Source: Nautilus pompilius (taxonomy: Eukaryota; Mollusca; Cephalopoda; Nautilida; Nautilidae). From it: 64,000 nucleotides of DNA. Position numbers and translations under genes: made by a program. Shown in pieces: positions 11,201-26,200 of the stretch. The stretch spans positions 434,001 to 498,000 of the forward strand of contig JACATO010001531.1 in the NCBI GenBank assembly GCA_018389105.1, given 5' to 3'. The first letter of the stretch is position 1. Every line of letters starts with the position of its first letter. The notes beneath the pieces were generated by a model, which saw only the letters and a program-made list of their open reading frames with translations, did no database searches and was not told the DNA's origin.

Positions 11201-14200
11201 ATGCATGGATGTGCAAAAAGTGCTAATGTGTTGCAAAAATGGTGCCTTGCTATCATGGTACGCCATGGCAGCAGTTGGAAGAAGAAAATTATTAAACGTG
11301 AAGAATTGAAAGAGCAAGTGGTTCAGTATGTTGGGGAAAATGTGACCAGGACCGATAGAATGTATGTTTGGGGTTTAGCTGCCACTGGCGCCTTAGGTGA
11401 GGTTTTTTTTTTTATGAGAACAGAATCTAAGGGTTGGATTCTGTTTATTTTGCAAGATTTCTAATGATTAAATTTTTAGAGCTGAAATATTAGGACAGCT
11501 TTTTGTTTTTTGGGGATTTTTTGCTTATTTTCATTCTTAATTGTTTAGTATATCTTGAAATTTTAGCAGCAGCGACTATTTCCAAACTAAACAAATGTTC
11601 AAAATATATTTTTCTCTTTACACTTTTTCTCACCATTTATATTACATTCTTTAGACATCGTAAAAAGTAGAAAATTGCAGGCACTACAGCTTTAGCATTC
11701 AATACCAGGCTTTTTAATCTTTATGGATGATAAACACTGAACTATTCTTACACAGATAAAAATTGTTTGTTTTAAATTTTTTATAACAGTATATAGTATT
11801 TTATAGTGTATAAATTATTTGTTTTAAAGAATGTAAATGCATTTATAGGTTGCAGGAGTTATATGATAATTTGTCTGTTTTATGAAATTTTGTATTTTTT
11901 TAAAATTACAGATATAGCCTTGAAATTATTTTGTAAAAAAAAAAGGTTTTTTATGGAGTGTCGTCCTCAATTTCAGTTGAAAGCTTTCAGGTTTTTTTTT
12001 TTTTTTTAAATTGTTACATTTATTTTTAAATTTAATCTCACAATCTGCCGATTATCCAGCTTTTAAAATTATTTTTAGAAAAAAATTTTTTTAAAGTTTG
12101 ATAAAATTAAAAAACAAATTTCTCTAAATATCAAGGCTTCGCATAGATTTTTCCGTCTGCCAACAGGTGCGCAGCACCACTCCTTTTTGGTTTGCCAACT
12201 AAACTAAACACAACTAATGGGAGGTAATCCTTCTTACTTAAAAAAAAAAAAAAGTTGAAATGTAAGGGAGAGAATCATAGCTGTTATAATAAAGCAGGAA
12301 AATTTTAGCATACCTGTTAAGTGGGTTTGGGGTAAACAAGTTTTCGTTGATCGACTGGCTTGAAAATATAAACATTTTGATATTCTAAATTTCAAGAACA
12401 TGCTTGATATGCTAATTTTGGAATTTTAGATCAGACTATAGAAAACGAAATGTATAGTCTGAAATTTAACTAAGGGTAGAGGTGGTTGTCCAAACAGCAC
12501 CTTTTTAGGAAGACATCAGGGAAATGTGTAATTCTCTCTCTCTCATTGTATCTATTGACTTTTTTATTCGAAGTATAGTATCTAAATGAAAATGTACTCC
12601 TCTTTGATTCCTGCACAGTAAAGAAGTAGCCCTTCATTAATTTATTTGGATTTTATTTTTTCAACTTGTAAGAAATTTATATCCAATGACAATTTTTCAG
12701 ACATTAACATTTTTAGGACCATGGAAGTTTAACAGATTTAATTTATTCCAGAGTTTCTTAAAAAAAATTTTTTAATAGTAATAACTTACCCATATTAGAT
12801 TCAAGAAAATTCCATTAAATTTAAACATTCAGTACTTTTCAAAGGTATTTTAGCAATTTTTTATAACTTCTGTCAAAAAGACAGAACTGTTCATTCATTT
12901 GGATTCTGTCATCACACTAATTTTTCTGCTTTACTTCACAATTGGTCAGAAAAAGATGCCAATCTCTAAAGCATTGAGATAAGAATTTTTAATTCTTTAA
13001 GCAGATTATTAACTGCCTGGAAGAGACAACAGTCTTTTACATTGGGGGGGGGTTGAGATGCAGTCAGCCTATCCAGTAATGGAAATCTGCTAAAAGCAGC
13101 AACAGTTGCAAAATCTAAACCAGGTGGTGATTGAGAACTTTATTGATTTCATGCCTAATATGGTTCAATGTCTGGTGGCCTTGCCAGATAATGATTGATT
13201 TATATATTTTTTGTTTTACATGTATTATGTTACATTGAATCTTCTGTTTTTAAGATGCTCCTTTAACAAGAAAGGAAAGTGTAGTTGTGTGTGTGTTTGT
13301 GCATGCATATACATTAGATAACCCATTTATGGTCTAGAGCAGTCATGAGCAACCTGCGGCCCGCGACATCCTAATATGCGGCCTGTGGGGCTTTGGCAAA
13401 GTAATTTTATTTTCCTGTTTTTTTCACCCGGTGACTGTATAGCCAACTGCCACCTGCAGGCACTCCCATCTGTGTCACAGGCCTCTGCGGTAAATCACAT
13501 TGGCATCACAGGTCCCCTGCTGCTCCCTGTTGCTCCACTGCCCTGATGGAAGTGCGGACAATACATGCTGGCGAAGGGAGCTGGAACTCTAACTGTTACC
13601 ACACTAGGACTGATGCAATCGAGCCGCGCTCCCATTGGCTAACGCCATTGGGGCCGATGTAAAAGACTTCAAGCCACCCCCCTGGTAATTTGAAATCGAT
13701 TTCATCATACCTCTCAGTAATCTGAACGCGATTTGAATGAAGCTACTGGGGGGATAAGGTGAAGCGGGGGTAATCTGAAATTGCTACGCTGGCAGCTAAA
13801 AGACTCTGACCTCAACGCCTGCTGGGAGCACACGGCCAGGATTAAACAGGGACTCAGGCCGGATGTGCACTAGCCAGCTCAGCTATAGGCCAACTTGGGC
13901 ACCAACAACCAGCAACATTGTGTCACGTTTCCGCAGCTAGAAGAGTGACGATAGTGTATCATCATGTGTAGCAAATTCATGTGCACATGTTGGGATTTTT
14001 CAGACCATCAGACATGGCCTCAGAGAAGAAAGAGTGAAAAGTAGAGGATGAATCACGCAAATTCAACGATAGGTGGACCTCACTTCTTCACCAGTGTTAA
14101 AGAGACTGCAGTATGCTTAATTTGCAATGAATCTGTGGCTGTCCTTAAAGAATATAATGTCAGGAGACATTATGGTACAATGCATGCATCAAAATATGGT

Positions 14201-17200
14201 ACCCTTCAGGGCCAGATGCAGAAAGATAAGGTACGGCAATTTGAAAACGTCTTGCAGGCCAACAAAATCTCTTCAAGGAAACCACTGCTGATGTAGACGT
14301 TTCGGTGCGATGCCGGTTATTTGGTCTCCAAATTCCTGGCAAAACATGTGAAGCCCTTTAGTGGTGGCGAGATGGTGAAGGAATGCTTTGAAGTTGTGGC
14401 TGATGTAGCATTTTCTGAGAAGAAGAATATTATTTCAAAAATTAGCCTGTCAAAGTTTACTGTGGGTAGGAGGGTTGATGACATGTCAAAGAACATTGAA
14501 GACATCCTGAAATGCAGAGCATCAAATTTCAAGTGGTTTTCCATAGCATTGGATGAGAGCACTGACGTGTCCCATGTAGCTCAACTGGTTGTCTTCATTC
14601 GAGGCCTTAATGCTGAATTTAATATAACTGGGGAGTTAGCGGATATGGTGAGAATGATGGGCACAACAACCGGTGCAGATTTGAAAGAAGAGTTGATGAA
14701 AGTACTGAAGCGGTTTGGGCTACCTTTAGAGAGGCTGAGTGGCATTGCAACTGATGGGGTCCCATCAATGGTTGGAAAGAACAACAGCTTGACAACTCTC
14801 ATCTTTCAAGAAGCTAGGGCTCTGACTGGTCGCGAGTTAATTTTGTGTCACTGTTTGTTGCATCAAGAGCACTTATGTGCAAAATCTCTGGGGGATGGAA
14901 AATGTTGTTGCAGTTATTGTGAAACTTGTGAATTTCATCAGATCAAATGGATTGAATCATCACTAATTCAGAGAGTTGCTGAGTGACATGGCATCTGATT
15001 ATGGAGATGTGGTTTATTATGCTGAAGTGCGATGGCTAAGCCATGGTCAGATGCTCTTGTGAGTTTATTATTTGAAGGAAGAAATTGAACTCTTCTTAGA
15101 TATGAAGGGGAAGCCAGTGAAGGAATTTGGCGATCGTGAGTGGATGTGCGAACCAAGTTGTCGCTGTGGGAACCACAACTTTGCTCCAATAACCTTGATC
15201 ATTTTGAAATGTTGAGGAAGGAGAATCCAGATGATTTTGCAAAATATGCAGAAGAGATTCGGCAACTCAAAGATAAATTTCACTTCCGTTTTCAAGATTT
15301 CAGAAGGTGCGAGGATTCCTTCAACATCTTTTCTATTCCTTTCGATGTCACTGCTGAAAGTGCACCTCCAGAGCTTCAAATGGAGCTTCTTGATCTTCAG
15401 TGTAGCACTGAACTGAAAGCAAAATTCTGTGATGTGCCACTCCTTGACTTTTACAAGCTCTACCTACCAAGGAAGAGTTTTCCTGAATTGTCAAACCATG
15501 CTTTGAAGATGGTAAGCTTGTTCGGCAGCACTTACATCTGTGAGCAGTTTTTTTAAAAAATGCAGGTGCTGAAAAACAAGCATCGAAATTGGCCGGGAGG
15601 TGAACGCACGGAAAGCTGCTTGCGCATCGCAACATCTCAGATCGAGCCAGACGTAGAAAGACTTGTGAAAGAAACAGAGTGTCAAGTGTCGCATTAAGCT
15701 GCTTAAAAAGTAGTAAAAATAAAAATCGTCATACAATATATATTTTCTTTTATTTTGGCATAAAAATAACTTTTATGTGTCATAAAAGGGGTGGTTATGG
15801 AGTATGTTGGTACTCACCAGGCTTAACGCCTGCAACTCCGTAAGAAAAAATGCAATGTGGATGCCAGATGCCTATGAAGTTCACTTGCGGCCTGCATCCA
15901 GAAAAGGTTGCTCATCACTGATTTAGAGTATTGCTAAATAAATGAGCCAAGGACATCTAACTTCTTAGTCCATTTGTTATTTTGTCTGTTAGAATGATAT
16001 TAAATCAACCAATATTCAGTTTCTTCTCTTATACATTTTTACATGAATACTCCCATTCCAGATTGTTATTAATATTCAATAGCCTGATATATATATATAT
16101 GAGTCTGATACAGTTTGCTTTCACTAAACTAGATTCACTTGTTTTAAGTAAGTTTGGCCTATTGAATCATTGTCTGTCTCACTAGCTTGGAATATCAAAG
16201 CATGAAGAAAAAAACTTGACATTGTATTCATTTCAGGTGTTCGAAGTTACCTTCAGCCTGAAGTCAAACAGAAATTAATTAAAATTCAAAGCAGACCAGC
16301 AAGACTCAAGTTTGTTGATGTCAACGAAATGAAGGTAAGACAAATGAATTAAGGTTCTTGTTGAGATATGGGATTGGTTACACTCCTGTGGAAGGAATAT
16401 ATATCTTTATCTGCCTGCCTACCTACCTACTATAATATCTTGGTTATGAGCCTAGATAGGCTGACTTCTATTACATTAGGTAACAAAAATTTAGTTAACT
16501 TGATTTCTTTACATTTTCCATGGCATTTTCATGTTAAATAGTTCTAGCATTGATTTTAGTAAATGTCAAATATATTAGAAATAATTATCCTATTATAGTT
16601 GATAGAATGGGTGCATAATACGGAACACCCTAGAAATTCCTAGATTTTTAAGAACTTTCTAGAACATTCTAAAGGTTTCCAGAACATTCTAGAGAGTGCT
16701 AGAACTTTCATCCATGAACCAAGGTATATAAACCCTTGTGCACACTCAGCTCAGTATGCAATAAAAGCATTTAACAGGTGATTTTTTCTGTTGGATAAGA
16801 ATGGCTGCAAGTTGAAAATGAAAGCTCTCTGCAGACTCTCTTTATGTTTGTGGATTCTATATTGGCCCAAAGCAAGTAAGACATGATCACACCAAACAAT
16901 AAATTTTCACTGGCCCATGAATCATACTTTGGAATGAAGATTGGTGATCAAGATAAAGCATGGGCACCTCATGTGGCTTGTGGAACATGCAGATCAGCAC
17001 TAGAAGGATGGCTAAGAGGAGATCGTAAAGCACTGCCATTTTCAATCCCTCATATTTGGTGAGAGCCTAAGAATCACATAGATGCCTGTTACTTTTGTCT
17101 AGTGGATGTGTCAAGATACAGGAACACCAAAAACCGTCATGATATTGTGTATCCAGATATTCCATCATCCATTGTATTAGTTCCACACACTGATGACCTT

Positions 17201-20200
17201 CCAATGCCACACCCACAAACCAAATCCAAAGAAACAGATTCATAATCAGAAAGTGAAAATTCACTTATAGATGAAAACTATGATTCTGACCTAAATTCAA
17301 AGAAGCTTCTTCCAAATCAGCAAGAACTGGTTGACTTAGTATGAGATTTAGGTTTAACAAAATCTAATGCCGAACTTATATCAAGACTGAAAGAATGGAA
17401 TCTCTTGGATAGTAGTTGTAAATCTACATCTTCCAGAAAGAAGCATGAAACCCCAAGATACTTCTCAGTGAATGGCAAATTGTGCAGAATCTTACTGAAT
17501 GGCATCTCACAGTTTGGTGAGAAGTCTCAAAGAAGTCCTCCTTCACAATAAAAACAATATCCATCAATACCCATTGGCCATTCTGTACATATGAAGGAGG
17601 ATTAAGAAAATGTTAAATTTCTGCTGGAGACAATTGACTACAAAAAATATAACTGGGATGTTTGTGGAGATTTTAAGATTGGATTTTTGAAATGACTGCA
17701 AGGAGGATTCACGAAAAGCTTAAATGCAGAATGTCTCTTAAGCTTCATGTCATTCATTCTCATTTAGATTTCTTCAAAGACAACATGGGCGATTTCAGTG
17801 ACAAGCATGGTGAGAGACTTCACCAAGATATCATCCTAACAATGGAAAAGAGAATCAGGGAAGATGGGATGTCAGAATGATGGGTGACTATATTTGGGGT
17901 CTAATTCATGATGATACTTCAATGCATAGAAGGAAAGCCTGAAAAGTTGCGCATTTTTTATTTTTGCAACTGCAATTTAGATTTTTACTGTACTTAAGAA
18001 TTAAATAAATGTGATGAATAAACTTTTCGTGAGTTAAAATGATTGTTTCTTTTTGGTTTGGGAAAAGTTAGTTAGTTGTGCCCGTATTATCAGTAATGAT
18101 GTGCTAAAATGTTTAAAGTAACATTCTGAGTGAAAAACTGACACTTTAGAAAAACCAGTGCTATGTTAGTAATCAGCTGACCAAAACTGACCATAGCCAA
18201 TTGAAAAATCGGGATAACTGAAAACGTTTTGAAAATTTGTTACACTGTTATTGGTGATGAGTGGTCCTTTCTAGAAGCTTGGCTCCTTAAATTAATGGAA
18301 AAAACTTATTTCAATGAAAGTCAGATTGTGATCTTTTTTATGAGACTATCTGGTTTCTTTATTTTTTGTCTGACTTGAAGCAAATTTTGGTTATTTGTTT
18401 GTGTAGGGGAGATGATGAGTAAAGGGGAGGAAAATTTAAAGAACATAGCGAAAGCCCAATTCATTATCTTGGCATGGACAACTTTAAACATGGTGGAGAT
18501 TGGGCAGAATTTATTTAAGTCTTATAAGATGAAACAAAATATAGTTATTGAGAGTTGGGAAAGAAGGTGCAATAATTCTATTTAAGCTTTACTGGGAAGT
18601 ATGGAAAAATCTCTAACTTTTATTTGAGAAGAAAATGCTAAATGAGTACAAAGATATAGGAAGTCACTCTTTGTAAATGAGCATTGAGAAGACTAACTGT
18701 AATTTTGCCTAAATATTTTTTATTGAAATTTCATTTATTTAACATAAATTTTGTGTCACTTTGTCTTTTCTTACAGATAAAAACTTTTGCATGTGGCTAT
18801 GGTTTCACGTTGCTGGTTGTGAAGCACAAGTCGTCGTTGAAAGTTTTAGGAATGGGAATGAACACAGACTCTCAGCTTGGCTATCAGGAGGTAGTATTAA
18901 ACACAGGTGAGCATACATGGAGATAGATGACAGCTGCAGCTGTTAAAGGTAACACATTCAACCAGTCTAACAAACAAAACATGAATCTGCATCTATAGAT
19001 ATTTTGGCCTGGAGTCATGTTGAAGTGTGTGGGATCATGGCAGGAACTTTACTGGAAATAATGTATATTAAAATTTGTTTTTTCTGAAAATGGCAACTTT
19101 ATAAAAGTACAATTAACTCACTCGTTTTAACGAAGATACAACAAATAAAAAAGGCTTAAAGCAAATGTTAAAACAAGCAGAAACAAGCAAAGGAGGTAGG
19201 AAATGGTAACCATTTAGTTTCTATAAGTAACACATCACCAATAACTTTCCATTCTCTTCTTTCATCCTAATTTTAAATCTTTCTTAACTTAAGAAAAATA
19301 AAAAGAAGATTGAAATAATCATTGCAAAGCAGGTTCTCAAATGTATATAGATTATGTATTTGTTAAAATTTTTTTTTAAATAGTGAACATAATATGTATA
19401 CATTTCTTTTAGAAACACTAGTGATGATAAGTGACTATAATTCCTTATCTAACACTACTAAATGAGGCAAATCCTGCATCACATAATTTTCGGATAGTTT
19501 GAAGGGAAAATAAAATGGTGGCCTAAAACAATCTGAGTTGTTGACAAAGCTGTGGTTATCACTAATCAGAATATTGAGCTTCTGTTTACAGTGATTTGTT
19601 GCTCTAGGTCAGGGGTCACCAAACATTTTTCACAGTGGGCCGGATAAGTGAAAGAATGACGAGCGCGGGCCGCATAATCATTCTGTTCAATACTTGCAAG
19701 CCAAACAAAGCTCTGGGGAAAAAAGACGAAACACTAAGTTTAGCATTCCATGTTAATCGTGGGTGAGTGGCGTGCAATGCACAAAAAACAAAGACAACCA
19801 ACATATTTATTTACTAAAAAGTTATCAAAGAAGGCGACGTTAGCAAAAATATAGTTACATCAGACCTAGTGTGCACATATCCGAATCTTACAAACTAAGC
19901 AGCAAAAAAGGTTAGTGAGATTTGTGAAACTGACGTTTGGCTTTCAAGATATCATCAATGTTTGGTTTGGAATTGCTGCATCCAATCAAGAGAATTGCTT
20001 TCAAATGTTCATCGGTCAATCTCGTTCGATGTGTTGACTTCACATACATCATTTTTGAAAATGTTTGTTCACAGACATAAGTTGTTCCAAACAATGATGC
20101 CATACCAGCGGCAAATTTCTTCAATTTCGGAAACTCAACATCAGGTAAGAAGCGGTAAAATTCAACAAGTTTTCCTTCTCTGTGCTTCTCTTTCAACAAG

Positions 20201-23200
20201 TCATTTGCTTGCAAATCAATGAGCTCCAACTGTAGTTCAACTGGCACATCATCAAGGTTACAATCAAACGGATTCTGGAACAGAAGAATGTCACTCTCAA
20301 TTCTGTCGAGATCTGAAAATCTCTCCAAAAATGCTTTTTCAAGTCACGAATAATCTTTTTAGGAAAATCGAGGTTGACATCTTCAGCAATTGTAGTGCAA
20401 AACTCTTTGAAACAGTGAAAATGAGAGAAGTTTTCTCCTTCCAGTTGTGCTTCAAACAATGACAGCTTTCTCCGAAATCCTTTGATGATTCTGTAGAGAT
20501 CACAGACGAGGTTATCCTTTCCCTGAAGTTTCAAGTTCAGTTCATTCATGTGGGATGTAATGTCAACCAAAAATGACAACTTTGACAGCCAGGTAGGATC
20601 TGACAGCTGTGGATCAGCTGTATCTTTTTCAGTGAGAAAAACATCTATTTCGTTTCGGAGCTTGTAAAAACGAAACAGGACTTTACCACAGCTGAACCAC
20701 CTCACTGCTGTGTGATAAGGCAAGTCATAGAAATCAGAATCAATTTGTTCAAGAAAAGCCTGGAACTGACGGTGATTGAGTGCATGTCGCCGAATGAAGT
20801 TCACAGCAGAAACGACTGGTTTCAGTACACAAGAAATATCCAAGTCTTTCCCACAGAGTGCTTGCTGATATATGATGCAGTGTATGAACAGAGCGCCCGG
20901 AATTTGTAAATCTTCCAACTGAGTCCTGATCTGCCCGACCAGACCCTTCCTCACTCCAGCCATGTTTTTTCCTCCATCAACTGTAACACCTCGAAGCTGA
21001 TTCCACTGAAGGTTATAGTCTTGCAAAGTTTTCTGCACTTCCATGAAAATGTCTTTTCCAGTTGTTGTTCCATGCATGCAGCAAACGGATGCCAACTCTT
21101 CCGTTATCTGAAAGTCCAAATTGACACCACAAATGAACACAAGAAGTTGTAACATACTCGAGAGATCAGTAGACTCATCCTGTGCCAGAGAATACCACAA
21201 CAAGTTCCTAGCTTTCTCGTGTATCTGTAGCACTATGTTCTCTCCAAGTTCTTCTGTTCTCCGCACAACTGAACTTGCCGAAAGGCTGATACTTCCAAAC
21301 AAATCGGCTTTCTTCAGGACACAAGTCATTTGCTGCTTCCATCATACACTCTTTGATGAAGTTGCCATCAGTAAACGGTTTTCCTCGCTCTGCCAACTTA
21401 TGCACTATTTTGTAACTTGTACGAGTGACAGATTCATTTTCAGCAAACTTTCTCGTGAAGAGATTTCTTTGAGTTTATAAACCACATTTCATGGCTCATA
21501 TTTCTCAGAGCGTAACTTTCCAGAAAACTTTGAAAATGTTGATAGATGTTTTGTTTCCTGGTGACGCCGAAGATTGTACTCTTTCAAAACCGCAACACTT
21601 TCGCTGCATACCACGCAACTAGCTTTCTGGTCCTTTGTTTCCACAAAGAAGTACTTCACTCCCCATTCTTCATTGAAAACACGACACTCAGCGTCCACTT
21701 TTCTTTTCTTAGTAGCCATAATAAAGGGTGAAGAAAACAGCCTTAGAGACCAGCTCAATTAACACCTTGACCAGGGAATTTTTCTGAGCCTTCTTGCCCA
21801 TGATGTGTCAATTATCCATGAAAAAATTTAAAAAATTTTATTTCACAACATCTCGTCTTCCATCCATTTTATCACGCAAATACAAGTACCGTCGGCGGGC
21901 CTGATGAACTGACGTCGCGGGCCGTAGTTTGGTGACCCCTTCTCTAGGTTAAATGCTTCAAGTCTGTCTGAAGTTGTTTTGGTTGCTTGGCATCACTGCC
22001 ATAACAGACTGTGACACACCCATTTTCCTTGCAAATAACTTTTATGCAGCCTCCCATTACTTCAAGCATATAAACTACTTAGTTCTGTTCACTTTTTATC
22101 AACCCAGCCTAGTGAAAATCAAATGCAGAATTTGTTCATAAAGTTTCGGTCTCTTATGCTTGACCATACATGTACCTGTTTCTTATAAGAAGTATTTCTC
22201 AACCACTGCCAGCATCAGTAGTATGAGCTGCACATGAAAGAATCTGTTAATTGCATGTTTTGTTTTCTAAATATTCAAGTGAAGGATTTGCGATTTTTTT
22301 ATACAATTTTTGTTGTCCAAAAGGATTGATATGGTTGGTAATGATTGCAAAGTTTTGATGCATATGATAATAAATTGAGGTTGAATTTTTTTTCATTACA
22401 CATTCCTGTTGATGTGTAGTCAAATCATCCAATATAGACCCTACCTATAAACAGTAACAATTTAATGATTTTAACTACATGTGAATACACTTTTTTTGTT
22501 GTTGTAATGCATAGATATATAATTTGTTTCTCCAACCTGGAAATAAATAGTTGCGGTTAATACAATAGGACAGGGTTATAACTTTGAAGAGGCATATGAA
22601 AATAAAATCAAAAAAAAAACACCTATTACCTGTATTGTTGATTACAGGAAAGTTCCTAAGCCATGTGATAGTTCCCAGCCAAATACAACTACCTTTGTTG
22701 AATCCCAGCAGCACCAATATTGTGGATATAGATGGTGGTAGAGCACACACACTCATAGCAACAGATAAAGAAGGTGGTAAGTCTGCTCCGCATCCTAGAG
22801 AAACATTAAATTTCATCTTATAATGCAGGTTTCTTTAGCTAGATTTTATATAGAGGGAAGTAGTCTGTTTTTCGTTTGAATAATCTGAAACAAAAATGTG
22901 CGGTTTTCATCTTGGCAATTATTGAAAGTTGTATATTTCTAAGCTAGTAAATAAATAATTGTTATATTACTCAGAATAATAATGAAAAGTATTCTGAGCT
23001 TTTGTAAATTTATGAAGGTTATGTATTGATGTAAAAATTCAGAGTTGACAAATGGAATATCTCAATCTTTTTTTTTCTTTAATTACACACTTTAAAAAAA
23101 AAATTGTATGTTTCTAACAGAATAGATAAGCAATTATCAGACCTTTTTTTTTAATAGTTTTTAGTTTGGGGAACAATGCACATGGCCAGTGTGGTCGACC

Positions 23201-26200
23201 AATTGTGGACACAGAAAAATATGAGTACGTAAAACCTTTGATTTAAACAGCGAATTCAAAAGTTTCTATATCTATTCTATCCTTATTAGCCCCTCTGATT
23301 TGAATTCTTAGTAAGCATTGCCACTTAAAAAAATAAATAAGTCATCCAAATCCTCCAGTTCTTGGTGCTGAAATATTAAACTTGCATTTCTTTAGGCAAA
23401 TTCTCTCTATTTTAGGGGAAGCCAGACTGTAAACAAACTTTTGGACTTGCCTTCAAATGTAACGAAAGTAAGAAGCTTTTAGACTTTTTTTGTTGTTGCC
23501 TGATTTCAAATTTTTAAAAGTGCTGTTAGGTTTACACATGTTTGCTTATTGTCCCCCAAAACCTTTTAGTAGTGTCATTCTAATGGTCTTTCCTGAAGAC
23601 AGCCATTCAACCTTAGAAACTGTATAGTGGCTCATTTATTTGATATTGCCATTTGGCTCATTAAAACAGTAAACTATAATAATACATTTGCTGTTTGTTT
23701 ATTTGAATTATCAAATCTTTTAATTCTTCCAATGTTATTTGGCATTTAGTGCATCATAATCTTTGTAATTAGAATTTTGCAATAAATTGTTGTTATTGAG
23801 CCTTCTAATTTTTTTGTATTTGTTCTTAATATTCATTATGGAAAGCTCACAAAAGTACTACCAAATGATATTGTATTTATAAATTTACATTAAAAAAGAA
23901 ATTAATATCCAACTTTTTAGTCTGCAAGATTTTTCTGGCTTATAATTTGAAAAAGTTTACTACATTTATAGTAAAATTTTAAAATTGGGGAAATTATTTG
24001 TCTTTAACTATCTAAACTTATCCTTTGAGGTAATTTGAAAATGGATGTTGAAACTCCCACAGCACAAGTGTAGCATATATTATCTGTTAGTTGGTTCCAA
24101 TCCTAGAACTAATGGTCACTAACTCTCAAATACATAAATATTTAATTACATTTGTTTTTACTGATACTCTGGAGATAGCCATCTTGTTTGTTTGTTTTTT
24201 TTAAATGTTTTTACTCTGTTGGTGTAGAAAGCAATGAGATCAAGCCTGCCATTTTGAATCTTGCACAAATATTGCATGCAACCAAACCATAAAATTGTTT
24301 GTGTGATCTTGAAGATGAAGCTGTGGAATTCTCCATACAAGTTTGAAAAGTATTGAATTTATAGGTAATGAATGATGTAGGTAATTTATAAATTTTAAAA
24401 CAAGTTTTGGAGTAAATTTTGTTGGCTTAGCTTGCGTGATAAATCAGTCAGAAGATAGCTCTGAATATGAGGCAGGTGAAAGAGTGTATAAAATGTATGA
24501 TTAGGTCTGAGCATCATGTAGAAGAGTATCAGGCTGTGAATAGCTATGTTTGTGCTTTGAATTTGATCCATTTGGGTTTGGACAAGTGAATTTTAACATT
24601 GACAATGAGTCAATTGATGTTGGAGGGGGATTGATTTTCTTCTAGTTTAAGTGTTTTTTTGAAAAATCAAGTATTTGTGACTACAATTTCTATTTAATGG
24701 TGTTGTAAATGATCACACACACGACAACTTTAAATAGCTGAATAAGTGCAAACTGTCTTGCCTGCATGTTGCTCTACAAATAGATCATTCTGTTTGGACA
24801 GAATGTAGCAACATGATGCAGAAATTCAGAATGGCTGACAAGTCAATGTTCTTCAGTTCATGAAAACCAGTGTGTAATTGTGTGTGAGACATGGATTCTT
24901 ACAATGTTTAGCACCAAGCAACTTTAAAAAAAAAGGCATATTGTAAGATTCTCTATTTTAACAGGCAATAAATTATTTTTCACTTAGGTGGTGTGTGGTC
25001 AGGATCATAGTTTATTCCTGACAGACACAGGTGAGGTGTATGCTTGTGGATTGGGATCTGATGGACAAACAGGTAATAATTTTCAGTTGTCCATGCTACT
25101 GTTAGTGCAATTAATTATTTTTTTATATTTTTGATACCTTGTTCATGAAAACTGGTTGTTATTTTGTATTTATTCATGAAAGGTACAGCTATTTCTGATG
25201 CTTCATTTGCAGGTCTGGGTACCTTTAAAACTGTCAGCCAACCAACAAAGGTCAAGGGGGATATAGATGGTATTAAAATTACACACATAACAGGGTCGTC
25301 TGATTGTATTCTTGCCGTGTCAAGTAAGTGTGCATGTATGCAGTGCTTTGTCATATTGATTTTCCAATCTATTATTATATTATGCTAGTTTATTGTGAAA
25401 GAAGGTAAATAAAGACAAGCAGCAGGGTGAAATTCTTTGTTAGTACTCGGTCAAGCCACCTTTTGCAGCATGAAGAGCCTTTACCCTGTTTGGTATTGAA
25501 TCAAGATTTGCATCATGGTCTTGTCCTGGTTTCCATCATATCCATGTGAGAGTTTCCTTTAATTCCATCATATTAACTGGACATATATGGGTTGCTCTAA
25601 ACTGAACAAGATACTCTCACAGGTGCTCGATTGGATTTATGTCAGGACTTTGTGGCACCAGGGAAGAAGTTGAATTGTTAGATGTCTCTTTAAAATGATA
25701 GTGTACTCGGCACTTTCTTTGGTAAACACTAATTTGTCTTTTCATTATGCCATATATTGCAGTCCATATTTTGACACTCCTCTTTCCATTCTTGACCATG
25801 GGGTATATGTCTTCATTAAGTTTCCTCCAAACCCAAGTGTGACATGAATTGATGAAATCTGGAGTTTTCCAGACTTGTCCTCTGAGCAAATCAATCTCAG
25901 CCAAACATTTAAAATGGTGTTGCCAAATTAATATGACAGCACTCATTTAAAAATAATTATCGTTTTTTGTTGTGTTATTCTCATGCTGAAAGCAAGATTG
26001 GAATCTAGCTCCATAGCTGGATGGTAAGATGTTTGGCAATGCCTGGTTTGCAAGGAGCCTTTGATTTTAGCAGAGAGAAAAATACTAGAATCTCTCTGGT
26101 TGGTATGTTGAGGGATGCAAGATGATTACCACATAGACAAAACCTCCCACCACCATTTGAAAAAATTTTATAAATTTGCTAACTATTTTGAAAAATCCAG

